A stretch of 64,000 nt of DNA, taken from contig NC_088357.1 of the NCBI RefSeq assembly GCF_036884655.1, positions 45,161,501-45,225,500 on the forward strand, in the 5' to 3' direction. Position 1 is the first letter of the stretch; every line of letters starts with the position of its first letter. The notes beneath the pieces are model-generated. The model did not search any database and was not told the DNA's origin. It saw nothing but the letters and a program-made list of their open reading frames with translations. The position numbers and the translations under genes were made by a program. Positions 9,506 through 20,880 of this stretch are shown here, piece by piece. This DNA is from Musa acuminata AAA Group. Taxonomy: Eukaryota; Streptophyta; Magnoliopsida; Zingiberales; Musaceae.

Positions 9506-10640
9506 AATTAAATGCATAATGAACATTTTGTTCTGGAAGATTAGAATATTATTCTTACTGGTCCTTTAATAAAAATAAGAAAAAGTAAAAGGTTCCCCGG
9601 AGTCATCTTTGTTTCATTCATAATTCATTGTTTATAGTGATTTTATGAAAGATGAGAAGAAAGAAGAAGATGATCTAGTTCTTCTTATAAATTAGCATCA
9701 TTATATTTTTCGGATTCAACGATGACACACCTACAACCCAGATAAAGATATTCTGAATGACATTGACAAGTATGCATCGTATATTTAATCTATCATTATT
9801 TAATTTTAATTTTGAACATTAAAATTTTTCATAGAACAGTAGAATAATCAGGATTTTTATTTTTACAATGAAAACTCTATCTCATCCTAAAAATTTAAGC
9901 ATTGGATTCATATTGACCATTTATAGTTAAGTCTGTTGGATTATTAAAATATGACTTCCAAGTCAATAGAAATATTATCACTCCATGCCGGTCTTCGATT
10001 AATCCAAATCTCTCTTTCTCTTATCACTGTGGTTTTCCATGGTTTTGAAGAGAGAGAACTGGAAAGAGAGAGAAGTGGATGAGAGGCATTAATATATAAG
10101 AACCAATGTGGATTTCATTATGAATTCAAGCTGATCAGAAGACTCCCGGGAGTCTTTTACTATTTTATTTTTATTAAAGAACTAGTGAGAATAATACTCT
10201 TCTACTCTTTCATTATGCATTTATGTTTGTATCCCAAGACCAGCAAGCAATACGATGAGCTTAATCTTCCAAGCCAAGCTTGTGAAATTTGACTTTGTAG
10301 ATGATACATTCCCACATCCACAATTTTTCGACAGACTTGACTGTTGGAAAGTTCTAGGTTCGAATAGTAATCTAATCAAAGTTTGAATTTAAGCCAATTG
10401 TTACATGGACTTTTAGATACATGATTATGCCAATAGTTTTCTTATATTTGAATTAATATTTTAGTCGATATTTTCTTTATCTTCGTAAATATCATTACAA
10501 CAACAGTATGAGAATAACAAAGAAAAATACAAAAATAAATTCTTTTTTTTAATTTCCTCTCTTTCTCTCTTGTAAGAAGACCTGAATAAGTTATTAGTAT
10601 ATGACAATTATGGAGTTTTAGTGACAATGTCTAGAAGAAT
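9506..10640. repeat. Orphan lectin-upstream flank
   Basis: From about 9890 to 10530 this is a direct, diverged copy of 17010-17720, the upstream flank of lectin L2. Here no gene is attached on the left, so a lectin gene on the minus strand appears to have been lost. The 18-bp perfect palindrome AAGACTCCCGGGAGTCTT lies at 10139-10156. For 9506-9890 I see only AT-rich DNA without a gene. Confidence 0.7.
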
Positions 10641-10641
10641 T

Positions 10642-10800
10642 TGATAGAAATAAAATACAAATGAGAAGAATACATTGAGTTGAAACAATACAATACTCCC
10701 TATTTATACATGTTAGAAAGAGTTTTTCTCAACAGAGAAGGATTTTCCTCAATAGATTTACGACATCTCTTCAACATTGTTGAGGAGATCTCAATTCGAT
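10642..10800 (-). repeat. Probable solo or truncated LTR
   Basis: On the minus strand it ends in TTTTATTTCTATCA and has a TGTATAAATAGGGAG promoter motif, like the TRIM LTR and the copia 3' LTR nearby. No primer site follows it. The left boundary in element orientation is uncertain. Confidence 0.5.
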
Positions 10801-11055
10801 AGTCCAACTACGGCTCCTTTCAAGATAAATTCTCATACCAGTATTCTTCATCATTCTGAAAAGGCATATGAACCTTTGACTCAATTAAAAAGGATACAGA
10901 TGAAGAACATGATGCATTCACCAAAACTCACACTTCGGATCCGATAGACTTACCTTCAAGAGAATCTATAGGGGTTGTAAGTAAGATCCAATCTGATGAT
11001 GAAAACTGTCTTGTTGCAAAGAGGTTTGTTTCCTCATGAATTTGACACTTATTAT

Positions 11056-11227
11056 TGGAAATACAATCAATAAAATAAAAGAATGAAGAATGAAATTATA
11101 AAGGAAAAAAGAAAAGCACATTTCAATTAGTATTATATGAAGTCTATTTATACATGATGAAAGAGAAGATTTCTTTAACTGAGCAGAGAGATTTCCTCAT
11201 GCAGTTGAGAAAATCTCTCTATTATCA
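11056..11227 (-). repeat. 3' LTR of the truncated copia element
   Basis: On the minus strand it begins TGATAATAGAGAG directly after the polypurine-type CTTGCCGGGGGCA and holds TGTATAAATAG. The end at TTTCCA (11056) is my choice of a TG...CA pair and is uncertain. It resembles the TRIM LTR in its start, its GAGGAAATCTCTCT block and its TATA region. Confidence 0.6.
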
Positions 11228-11767
11228 TGCCCCCGGCAAGATCGAGCTAATATCGATTTTGGACCGATGCAACAAAAATAGTTTGCGGGCTAGAGGCTTC
11301 GTGAGTGAGTCTACTAGTTGATTAGCCGTATGGACATGAGAGACACGAAATTGATGTCTGACAACTTGATTTTGCACGAAGTGAAAGTCGATGGTAATAT
11401 GTTTCATGCGTGAGTAGAACACTGGATTGACACATAAGTAGGTAGCTTCAACATTGTCATAATATATTGTAGGAGTATGGGTAGAGCTGACTTTGAGTTC
11501 CTTGAGGAGATTTGTGACCCAATTGAGTTTAGCAGCAGCGGTAGCAATAGAATGATATTTAGTTTTAGTTGTAGACCGAGCCACTATCTTTTGCTTCTTA
11601 GAACTCCAACTGATTGGATTAGACCCAAGAAAGACGATATACCCTAACGTGGTGGTTCTATCATCAAAGTGTCCCGCCCAATCAGCATCAGCAAAGGCAT
11701 GGAGATAAAGTGGAGTGGTTTTGTAGAAAAAGAGACCATGATTAAGGGTGTCTTTAAGATACCACAA
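11225..11767 (-). pseudogene. Copia RNase H fragment
   Basis: The 180-codon frame keeps FADADWAGHFDDRTTTLGY, the SSKKQKIVARST region, YYDN and the LTKPLA tail. The acidic residue normally in STAEAEY is Lys here (STTKTKY), which removes a catalytic carboxylate. Confidence 0.85.
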
Positions 11768-12950
11768 AATTCATTTAACCGCAGACCAACGCATAGCAGA
11801 AGGATGGTGCATATATTGAGATAATTTATTGACTGCAAATGAGATATCTGAACGGGTGAGAGACAAGTACTGTAAGGAGCCAAGTACCTGTCGGTATTGA
11901 GTTGAGTCCGTGGTAGGGCTGCCATCACATATAATTTGAGTGATTCATTAGTAGAGAGAGGAGTAGTAACTTCTTTTGCATCCTGCATATTTGTCTTTTA
12001 TAATAAATCTTGAATATACTTTCTCTCATGAATATACTTTCTCTATGAGAGGAGGAGATCTGAGGATGTAAATGTTGCTTCCACTCCCAGAAAGTAGCTC
12101 AAGGGTCCTAAATCTTTGAGGGAGAATCGATCAACCAATTGCTTTAAAAATGTTTGAATCTCCAAGGGATCATTGCCTATAACAATAATATCATCTACAT
12201 ATACTAGAAGATATATTGTATTTCCATGTTATTGTCGTAGGAATAAAGAGATATCAGACTTGGAGTTGATGAAGCCAGTTCAATATACCAAGCTCTTAGA
12301 GCTTGATGGAGTCCATAAATGACTTTTTGTAATTTGCAGACATGTCTCGGATACTGGTGATGAACAAAGCTAAGGGGTTGCTGCATAAAGACATCTTCAG
12401 TTAGAGTCCCCTATAAAAAGGCATTGTTAATATCTAGTTGTCGTAAATGCCAGCCTTTGGAGATAGCCAAACTTAGAATAAGGCAAATTGTTGTGGGTTT
12501 AACTATAGGACTAAAAGTCTTTGTGAAGTCAACTCCAGATCATTGATGAAACCCTTTGACTACTAATCGTGCTTTATATCGAGCAATGGACCTGTTGGGG
12601 TTCCGTTTAATTTGGAAGACCCATTTACACCCGATGATGTTTTGTGTAGGATGAAAAGGTACAAGAGTCCATGTGGAGTTATGGAGTAGAGCATCATATT
12701 CTTCACACATGGCTTTACGCTAGTGAGGAGATTTTTGGACTTAAGTAATTGTGGTGGGTTCATTGGTCTCGGGAGAGGATTTGGTGATAGCATGCAGGTC
12801 GAGAACCTAACGTGGTTTAAAGATAACACTTTTTGAGCGTGGTGTCATTAGATGTCTAGGAACTGTAAGTTGTGTTATTGGTATGGGTGGTGGAGAGGCG
12901 TCAACAGGGGTCGGGATAGGCTGAAGTATATTAGTGGCACTAGATAAAGA
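11768..12950 (-). pseudogene. Copia reverse-transcriptase fragments
   Basis: Broken frames give CKWVF-type and NAFLQG-type regions, then QQPLSFVHHQYPRHVCKLQK and VIYGLHQALRAWY, where the usual form is SLYGLKQ-PR-WY. The catalytic Y-(V/I)-D-D region near 12190-12210 is reached only after a frame change. Not functional. Confidence 0.8.
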
Positions 12951-12953
12951 AGG

Positions 12954-14100
12954 TTATTGTATTTCTGAGGATATTACTTCAGTAGTAGGGGAGGCTTGTG
13001 AAGAAGGAAGAGAAGGAATGAAGGGAGTGGGGAGCTGTTGAACCGGGAGAATAAAAGAGTGTGGATCTTGAAGAAAAGGACTGGATGGTGTGGGAAGAAG
13101 TTTGTTTGAGGGGATCGATAGAATACTCCAGTGATGTATAGTTGTTAGAGTGGCCTGTATGGGAGAAGACTTATGGTTTTGAAATAGAAAGGCAGACTCC
13201 ACAAAAACACCATAACGTGAAATAAAGACTTTTTGAGTTTTTGGTTCGTAGCACCAAAAGGCATTATGTTCAAGAGAATATCCTATGAAGATGCAAGGTT
13301 TATATCTTGGCGCTATCTTGTGTGGGGCATAGGGACGTAGCCCACGGATAACATAAACAACTAAATATTTTGAGTTTTTGAAGGTTTGGAGATTTAAAAA
13401 ATAATTTTTCAAATGGAGACTGGTATTGGAGAACTGGAGTGAACATACTATTAATACGATAGACGGCAGCTTGAAAGGTGACAGACCAAAAGGTTGTTGG
13501 CATGGAGGCTTGATGTAGAAGTGTGAGACCAGTTTCTACGATATATCGATGTTTGCGTTCAGCAGAGCCAACTAGTTGAGGAGTGTGTAGAGGTGACTTA
13601 AGGTGTTGGATGACACAGGCATAGAGATAGGATGTGAGGGCTTGATATTCACCTCCACCATCAGAGTATACTGTTTTAATTGTAGAGTAGACTGTTTTAA
13701 TTGTAGACTGAAAGAAGTTTGCAACCAGCTTTTTAAAGTTGGTGAAGATTGTTGAAACTTCTGATTTATGATGAAGAGGGTATATCTATGTGTACTTAGT
13801 AAAATAGTCTATAAAAATAACATAAAATCTAAATTTATCAAAAGAAGTGACGGGAGCAGGGCCCCAAACATCAGTATAAATAATTTCAAATGGTTTAGAA
13901 CATGATATGGAGGAAGTATCAAAAGGAAGTCGGACTTTTATTACTGAGACACGTATCACAATAAGTGAGAATGCTATTATTTGTAAGAGTAGGAAGAGAA
14001 TAACAAGAGAGTAATTTATTTTGGATAGAGAGAGAGGATGATCGAGATGACGATGCCACACATCAATTGGAGCTGCAATTGAGGAGTAAGCAATGGGCAA
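12954..14100 (-). pseudogene. Copia integrase fragments
   Basis: VWHRHLDHP of the pre-integrase zinc-binding region and the TDVWGPAP core motif with its first catalytic Asp appear at 13786-14100. Frame breaks follow. The C-terminal part at 12954-13503 has FEKLFF, CLCYPW, PHKIAPRYKPCIFIGYS and CYEPKTQKVFISR motifs. The Cys pair expected after the H-x-H is disrupted. Confidence 0.85.
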
Positions 14101-14151
14101 TTTTTTTTGTGGAACTAACAGTCATTCATAAACATTATCTTTATTCTGACC

Positions 14152-14600
14152 TTAGATCAAGGATACCCCCGTGCTCAAATCCTTGACAAGAAAAGAGTTA
14201 TGAAAGAATTCAATGAAGGTATTTTTTTGTTTGCAAAATTGAGAAACAGAAATAAGATTTTGTTTAATGTAAGGTGCACACAAAACATCATCGAGTGTAA
14301 AAGTTGTGGTAAGTGAATTAAGCAATGTGGAACCAGTATGAGTAATAGAAATTCTTTTACCGTCATCGATGATGATGTCCTCATTTCCACAATAGTTGTT
14401 GTGGATTGACAAGTTTTGGAGATCAGAGGTGATGTTGTGGGATGCGTTAGAGTCCATGATCCAATTATGATCATTAGTGTTTGGAGTAGTCATGAGATTT
14501 GCTTGAGGCCAATGTGATTGAGCAAGAAGTCTGGGTCGAGATCGATAGGCCTTTGTAGAGTGACCTACTTTATCACATAGTTGGCAAATAACTCTTTGTT
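14152..14600 (-). pseudogene. Copia zinc knuckle and protease fragment
   Basis: At 14546-14588 the knuckle reads CQLCDKVGHSTKAY, so the fourth metal ligand of C-C-H-C is Tyr instead of Cys. The protease then reads NWIMDSNASHN: the catalytic D-(S/T)-G is DSN. Both changes predict loss of function. Confidence 0.85.
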
Positions 14601-14787
14601 GGTTTGTGTGTTGAGGGTGCTAGGACTGCTGATGATTGAAGTAGCCACCTTGGTTGTTGTGATTGGAATGTTGATGAAGAGGAGGGATGTTTTGGTTGAA
14701 GCTCATAGGTTCAAAAGGCATCTTGGTAAAACCTTTGTTGAGAATCTTATTATATGGATTGCCCCTCCTCATAGATTTGTGATTGAC

Positions 14788-15063
14788 TTAAGCAGTGATG
14801 GATGGTCCTGGTAGTTTGTCGTCGCACTTTAGATATATCTCAAAGTAAGTCAGCTTGTCGTAGAGTTCTTCGAAGGACACTGGTGAATCACATGCCCATA
14901 TTGCTGCTGCCAATTCCTTGTACTCGTCTTCTAGGCCATTGAGGATATGGACTGCAACTTCTTTATCACTAAGGGAATGACCTATCAAGGCTAAGTTATC
15001 AATGATAATCTTTATATTCTGTAGATAATCAGCAATAGTACTTCCCTCTTGTTTTATCTTCAT
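14788..15063 (-). pseudogene. Copia gag fragment
   Basis: 91 codons of the retrotransposon gag domain, with a segment reading LSDKEVAVHILNGLEDEYKE typical of copia gag. The amino end is cut at the rearrangement junction and the frame is lost before the zinc knuckle. Confidence 0.85.
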
Positions 15064-15066
15064 GAC

Positions 15067-15989
15067 TATCGGGCTCGGGTCATATTCAATTGTAAGACCA
15101 ACAAAACTATGAGTTTAATCTTCCGAGCCAAGCTGAAATTTGACTGTGCAGATGATCAGTCCACATTAATATCACATCCACCACATTAATATCTCACATA
15201 AGTCCACTTTGTTTCTCCTTCTTTGTTTTTGAACATAGAATTACTGATAACTAAATATATCTTCATGTAGTTTTGGGAAATGTGAATAACAACATTAATA
15301 ATTATGATCCATGGTCCTTTAATCTGACTTGAGAGCCGGTCTAAAGTCATTATTTAAAATTTCATAAGAGCCTGTCCAAAATTATTATTTAAATTTGATG
15401 TGAAATTACATCGTGAATAATAACAATCAAGTGGACTCGGAGGGAGTGGCATAAAATCGCAATACTAGATTTACGAATTGGCATGTTAAAAGGATTGGTT
15501 GAGTTATTAGAGCTTTAGTTGAGTTATTGAAGGTTTCATTGTCGTGTTAAGGGATTGTTGATGCACGTCCATGACCCTCTTAGATTATGTTTATCGATGT
15601 TTTTTTGATGATTTTTTAAGATACAAATTGTACAAGCTGTGAAGTGTCTTGTTTGGTTGGTTGGAAGCATAGGGGTCGAAACAATCTATTTGCTCTATTA
15701 TGGCACATATTTGCAGATATTAGATCATATAAGTTGGTGAAGCACAAGAATTTCCCTCTTGTTTATAATAGGGTGACTTAGAAGTTGGCATGTAGAGTTA
15801 GACTTATTATTATCGGATGGGCCTACGATGTGTTCAAAAGTCGAAAATGTTATCAATGAGACGCATCACATTATTAGTAGTGACAGAAGATAGACTTTAT
15901 TTCACACTACTAAAACACACACCTAACTCAAACATAGATGCCAGTAACAGACATTGGCATCCTTATTCATCATGGCACACAAGGGTTGG
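15067..15989. other. L2 3' UTR and flank, mirror of the L1 flank
   Basis: Reverse-complement counterpart of about 8512-9505. Relative to L1 and L3, the L2 3' UTR lacks the block of about 30 bp holding AGAGATAGAGATAG between the stop codon and the GTGTGCCATGATG stretch. No gene seen. Confidence 0.75.
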
Positions 15990-16715
15990 CTAAGCCAGCA
16001 TCACGTAGACTCCAAATGCAGTGAGATACTCTTCAGTTGCATGGCCAAAGAAGCCCTTAATCTCGTCATATTCTACATTGACTTCGAAAAAGGTTCCACC
16101 CCCACCTCCATATGGACCGTATGTCTTTGCAAGATTGGTGGTAAACGTGAGTTGAGATACACATGGAAATTCAGAACAGTCGTGTTTGACATACCCAGAA
16201 ACGGAGGTGAGGTATTCATCTTGCATCAGACTAAACTGCGAGGCAATTAGAGCGATGATAGATTTAGCGACTTATATATTTCATAGCAGGTATTAGAAGG
16301 AGGGAGGGGAAGGCAAAAGAATAGATGCATGGAGGTTGGAGAGGCATGCCTGGAATAGTTCACCGCCGGGGCCTCCATATCTGGGAGTTACGCGAGTGGT
16401 TCCGTCGATGTCGAAGGTTATCTTAATGGAGTTTACGCATGAAGCAGCGCCAATGCTGATGCCAGTGATTTTGTCTGCAGGTTCCATGGCCCAACGAGAC
16501 TCGTTGCCGCATGGACATTTGGGGACGCCCCCTCGGGCATGCGCGGCCGTCTTGATCAGGTTGGAAGCCTGCAACACCATGCATCATCCATCAGAAACCA
16601 CATAGAGTAGAATAGAAACTGCAGTACTACATAATAGATAGGCCTCCCTCTAAAGGAAGCAAAGCTATATTATTTCGGTGGAGGCAGAGTATCTATATAG
16701 CGTCTCTCTCACCAT
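15990..16715 (-). CDS. Jacalin-related lectin L2 (unit A), three exons
   Basis: Same gene model as L1 on the minus strand: exon 1 at 16713-16715 (ATG only), exon 2 at 16350-16568, exon 3 at 15990-16235, all phase 0, 155 residues. Intron 1 is GT-AG; intron 2 is GC-AG. All family signatures are present. L2 has Leu5, Pro17, Gly22, Ser76, His92, Ala110, His139 and Glu142. As in L1, the Asp expected before A-F-G is Thr. The TATA box is at 16807-16814. L2 faces L1 tail-to-tail with the dead copia between them. Intact by inspection. Confidence 0.85.
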
Positions 16716-16806
16716 CAGCGAGCTTATGAATGAAGGAACTCCTCGCACACCGGATGATATGCAAACACACTCGACTCGATGGGGAGAGAGAGGATGGATG
16801 GGGGGG

Positions 16807-16814
16807 TATTTATA
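16807..16814 (-). promoter_or_regulatory. TATA box of lectin L2
   Basis: TATAAATA on the minus strand, 92 bp upstream of the ATG, in the same C-rich leader context as the other lectin copies. Confidence 0.8.
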
Positions 16815-16999
16815 GAACCAAAAGGTGCATCAAGTTGTCCGATATTTATGTATGAATGGAACTTGTAACAACAATACAGAAAGAAAGAAGCAGTAAGGGG
16901 ACCGCTTCCAAGTCAATGTTTTACTTCAAACCGAGAGGATTGAGTTCTTTGCTGTTTTCTTCTTTTTAGTTAGGTTTATGTGTGGATAACATCATCGAT

Positions 17000-18760
17000 A
17001 ACATAAAAATTAAAGCTTTGGATTCATAATGACCATTTATAGTTTAGTCTGTTGTGGATTACTTAGAATATGACTTCCAAGTCAATAGAAATATTATCAC
17101 TCCATGCTGGTCTTCGATTAATCCAAATCTCTCTTTCTCTTATCACTGTGGTTTTCCATGGTTTTGAGGAGAGAGAACTGGAAAGAGTTTTCCATGGTTT
17201 TAAAAATTTAAGAACCAATGTGGATTTCACTATTAATTCAAGCTGATCAGAAGACTCCCGGGAGTCTTTTACTATTTTATTTTTTATTAAAGAACTAGTA
17301 AGAACAATACTCTTCTAGTCTTTCATTATGAATTTATGTTTGTCATATTTAATTAAAAGATCAGAAAAGCAATACTATGAGCTTAATCTTCCAAGCCAAA
17401 CTAGTGAAATTTGACATCGTAGATGATCCATTCCCATTCACCACATTAGTATTGTATCTGAAAATAATGAATCCTTCAAATGATCATACTATTATTTCAT
17501 ACTTTTTTAGCATACTTACTGTTGGAAAGTTCAAGTTTCAGAGTAGTAATGTAAGTTGAATTTAAACCGATTGTTACCGATCCTCGATGGAGATACATGA
17601 TTATGCCAATAGTTTTACTATATTTGAATCAAGATTTTAGTTTATATTTTTTTGTATCTTCTTAAATATCACAACAATGGTATGAGAATAATAAAGAAAG
17701 AAATTTTTTTTATGTTTTACATTTTTACCTATTATTTTCATATTTCTGTTCGTAAAATTGATAGCGTTAGGGTAAATAGATCTAGATGTTTCACTTTCAT
17801 AATTATAGGGATTTCAATATAAATTTATTAGATCTAGATACCCAGATAATAAGGTATAACTATAGAGAATAATCTATAATTAATCCAAAAAAAACTGATA
17901 GTGAATATTTAATTTAAATCGAGTGAACGTTTGATAGATACTTCCATGTGGATGACATCTTAATCTAAAAACCATTCAAACTTTTATAATGACTATTTAC
18001 TTCTTTGAAAGAATTCCATACTAATCCTGTTGGGGTCATTAAAATTAATATAACATCAAAGTCATTATTTAAAACTTGTAGAAGAATAATACTCTTCTAG
18101 TCTTTCATTATGCATTTATGTTTGTCTTTCATATATTGGGCTTCAGTCATATTTAATTAAAAGACCAGAAAAGCTATACTATAAGCTTAATCTTTCAAGG
18201 GACATTATAGATGATCCATTCCCATCCACCACACTATTACATCGGTCTTGTATATGAAAATAATGTATACTTCAAATTTGACTCTTGGAAAGTTCAAGTT
18301 TCTGAGTAATGGAAGTTAAATTTAAACCAATTATTACCGATTCTATACATGTACAATGAGGCACATGATTATACTAATAGTTTTGCTATATTTGAATCAA
18401 GATTTTAGTTTATATTTTTTTTTATCTTCTTAAATATCGTAACAATTGTATGAGAACAACAAAGATTTTTTTTAAATTTTTTTAATTTTTTACTTATTGT
18501 TTTCATTTTTTGATTAGTAAAATCGATGATATTAGAATAAATAAACCTAAATATTTTACTTCTATAATTATAGGGATTCTAATATAAATTTTTTAGGTCT
18601 AGTGACCAAGATAATAAGAAAGTCTAACTACAGAAAGTAATTTATAATTAATCTAAAATATTTAATATTTAATATTTAATTTAAATCGAGTGGATATTGG
18701 ATAGATACATATACGTGTCTCATATCACATCACACATCAGAAATCATATTCTAGCCTTTC
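17000..18760. repeat. L2 upstream flank, mirror of block c
   Basis: Holds the palindrome AAGACTCCCGGGAGTCTT at 17251-17268 and two tandem diverged copies (about 17340-18060 and 18060-18760) of the segment seen at 5770-7250 in reverse. A 60-codon frame at 17377-17559 overlaps repeat DNA and is not a convincing gene. Confidence 0.7.
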
Positions 18761-19115
18761 AATTATGTGTGACTACTGGCTTCATTCGGTCCAATTTTAA
18801 TTATAACACCCCAAAAACTATGAATTTGATCTTCCAAGCCAAACTAGCATTATTTTGACTTTGTAGATCAGCCATTCCAATGTCATCAACATATCCAGTT
18901 TGTATCTGAAAATTGAACTCCACATTCTCATCGGTCCACTTTGTTATTCTTCTCAGTTTTGGAACTTAGAATTAATGAAAACCCTGCTCATCTCATATCG
19001 TCCCTCATTGTTATATGAATGTGAATTAATAATAAAGAAACAAACAAAAAATTATATTTTGACTGGATAGAACCAACGAAACAAAAAGAATTTCAAGTGG
19101 GTTAATAATAATAAT

Positions 19116-19146
<31 letters not shown>

Positions 19147-19602
19147 TATTTATGCTCCTCCTTTCAAATATGACTTGAGAGCCCGTCCAAAGTCATTATC
19201 GGATTTTTATTTTGAATGATAATACATTCATATTTTAGTAGTTTCATAGTGTGTTCCTTGTACATGTCATCCACTTATAAGAAATTATTGATTATAAAAG
19301 GCTTATTATGAACTTAAATAATCATGTCCAACATTATTTATTGAATTTACTTTTATAATGATGTCATTAAGACTTCAATTGAGTATTTACAATATTGCTC
19401 GATTAAGGTACGACTCTGCCGATGTTATATGTTATAAGTTAGTGAAGTACAAGAATTTCTTTCTTGCTTTTAACTGATATGTTCAGTTAGGGGCACATAA
19501 GTGAAAATAGATTTTATTTCACACAACTCAAATAAACACCCAACTTAAACATAAATGCCAATCGCACACATAGATATAAATATTAAACACACTCTACAAG
19601 GT
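18761..19602. other. Gene-free flank, mirror of block b
   Basis: AT-rich DNA matching 4690-5590 in reverse with insertions and deletions; a trinucleotide ATT run lies at about 19104-19140. Near 19465-19520 it corresponds to the region interrupted by the TRIM array in the other arm. No array is present here, although a local deletion blurs the exact empty site. Confidence 0.65.
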
Positions 19603-19685
19603 TGATTAAGCGCATCACATAAACTCCAAAAGCAATGGGATATTTAGTCGTTGCATAATTAAAGAAGCTCTTAATCTCAGATGAT
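19603..19685 (-). pseudogene. Lectin exon 3 relic R2 (unit A)
   Basis: Minus-strand codons read EIKSFFNYATTKYPIAFGVYVM and then run past the lectin stop, which has been lost. It is the mirror partner of relic R1. Base 19612 is G here and A in unit B (45382). Confidence 0.8.
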
Positions 19686-20623
19686 ATAGATTTTATAGTA
19701 AAAGTGAAAATCTTAAAATTTAATTTTTAATATTCAGATGATATAAGTTGGTACCTTTTATTATTTTTCAGAGAATGTTATTCCTCAAATCACTAAAAGA
19801 ATTGATTAGATTGAATAATAAAATAATATTTATGAATTTACACATGATGTTGGTGTCGTCACTAATGATCTTATAGAACAAACACAATTGATAGTTTTGA
19901 AAATATCTTAAAAGAAAAAAAAATCTATTATTTTTTATTATTATGTGGTATATCTATAAGAATCATATTATGACATATGAATCAAAAGAATACTTCATTA
20001 TTTTCATAAGTTATAAAAAATGGTGATTTTAAAAAATGATATGGTACAAAAGAGTTGAAATCAATAAATCAGAAGAGTATATAAGAACTCATCGAATTAT
20101 CTAATAACTATAGAAGAGATTGTTATATAAACATGACTGAAAAAGTAATATCGAATGATATAAAAATCACACATTTAGTTAAAAGTTTTACTCATAAGAA
20201 TGCACCGATCATAGCGAGATATTTTCTTTACTTTTTTAAATAAACTCATTAAGAATCATCATGACATTAGCATCTTATTATGATTTTGAGTTATATCATT
20301 TGAATGTAAAAATATTTTTTTAATGGGAATTTAGATTTATATGGATAACTTAAATGATTCATATAGAAAATTTAAAAAATATAAAATTGGGTATGTAAAT
20401 TTAGAAAATCCATTATAATATTAAACAAACTTCTACGTAATCATGTATAAAGTTTTTTTATACTATTACTTTATTCAAATTTTAAAAAATACTGTTGATC
20501 AATATTTATATCTGATAATTAGTGAGAGCTAGTTTATTATATTGGTCTATATGTAGATAATATTTTTCTTACTAACATGGATTATGGTTTATTGTATTAA
20601 TTTCTAATCTATTCACTTAGAAA

Positions 20624-20880
20624 TTATAGTTTAAAGTGTTTGTTAAGAATATATTCTTATTATTGGGTTTGTGAATAACTTATAAAACATATGGTGATAC
20701 ATATATAAGTGGATATTATAATTGACATTCTTATTTATGTAATTAAAATTATTTATTTTTACTATCATATTTATATTTATATATGTATATATTATGATTG
20801 AATATTTATAATAGTATTGTCATAAATAGATAAATTATAGGAGATATTTTTTACTGCAATAGAAAGGATTAATAGTGTTA
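20624..20880 (+). repeat. LTR-like direct repeat, copy 1
   Basis: Begins ATTATAGTTTAAAGTGTTTG and ends TAATAGTGTTATA. A diverged direct copy lies at 22324-22580 after the RNase H end of the copia relic, which suggests LTR remnants. TG...CA ends are not clear. Confidence 0.55.

Larger units (their letters stand above)
11225..15063 (-). pseudogene. 5'-truncated, frameshifted Ty1-copia polyprotein (unit A)
   Basis: Gag, protease, integrase, reverse transcriptase and RNase H fragments lie in the normal copia order on the minus strand, split over several frames with stops between. The gag start abuts lectin-flank DNA at about 15066, so the 5' LTR, primer site and amino end of gag are missing. Changes at key residues (see the sub-entries) confirm a dead element. 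Its 3' end keeps a polypurine tract and LTR. Confidence 0.9.

Noticed and set aside
14581..14814. 77-codon plus frame across the copia gag/protease join
   Set aside because: Opposite-strand shadow of copia DNA.
17377..17559. 60-codon plus frame upstream of L2
   Set aside because: Falls in the repeated flank block c; the paralogous copy at 10268 onward breaks the frame.
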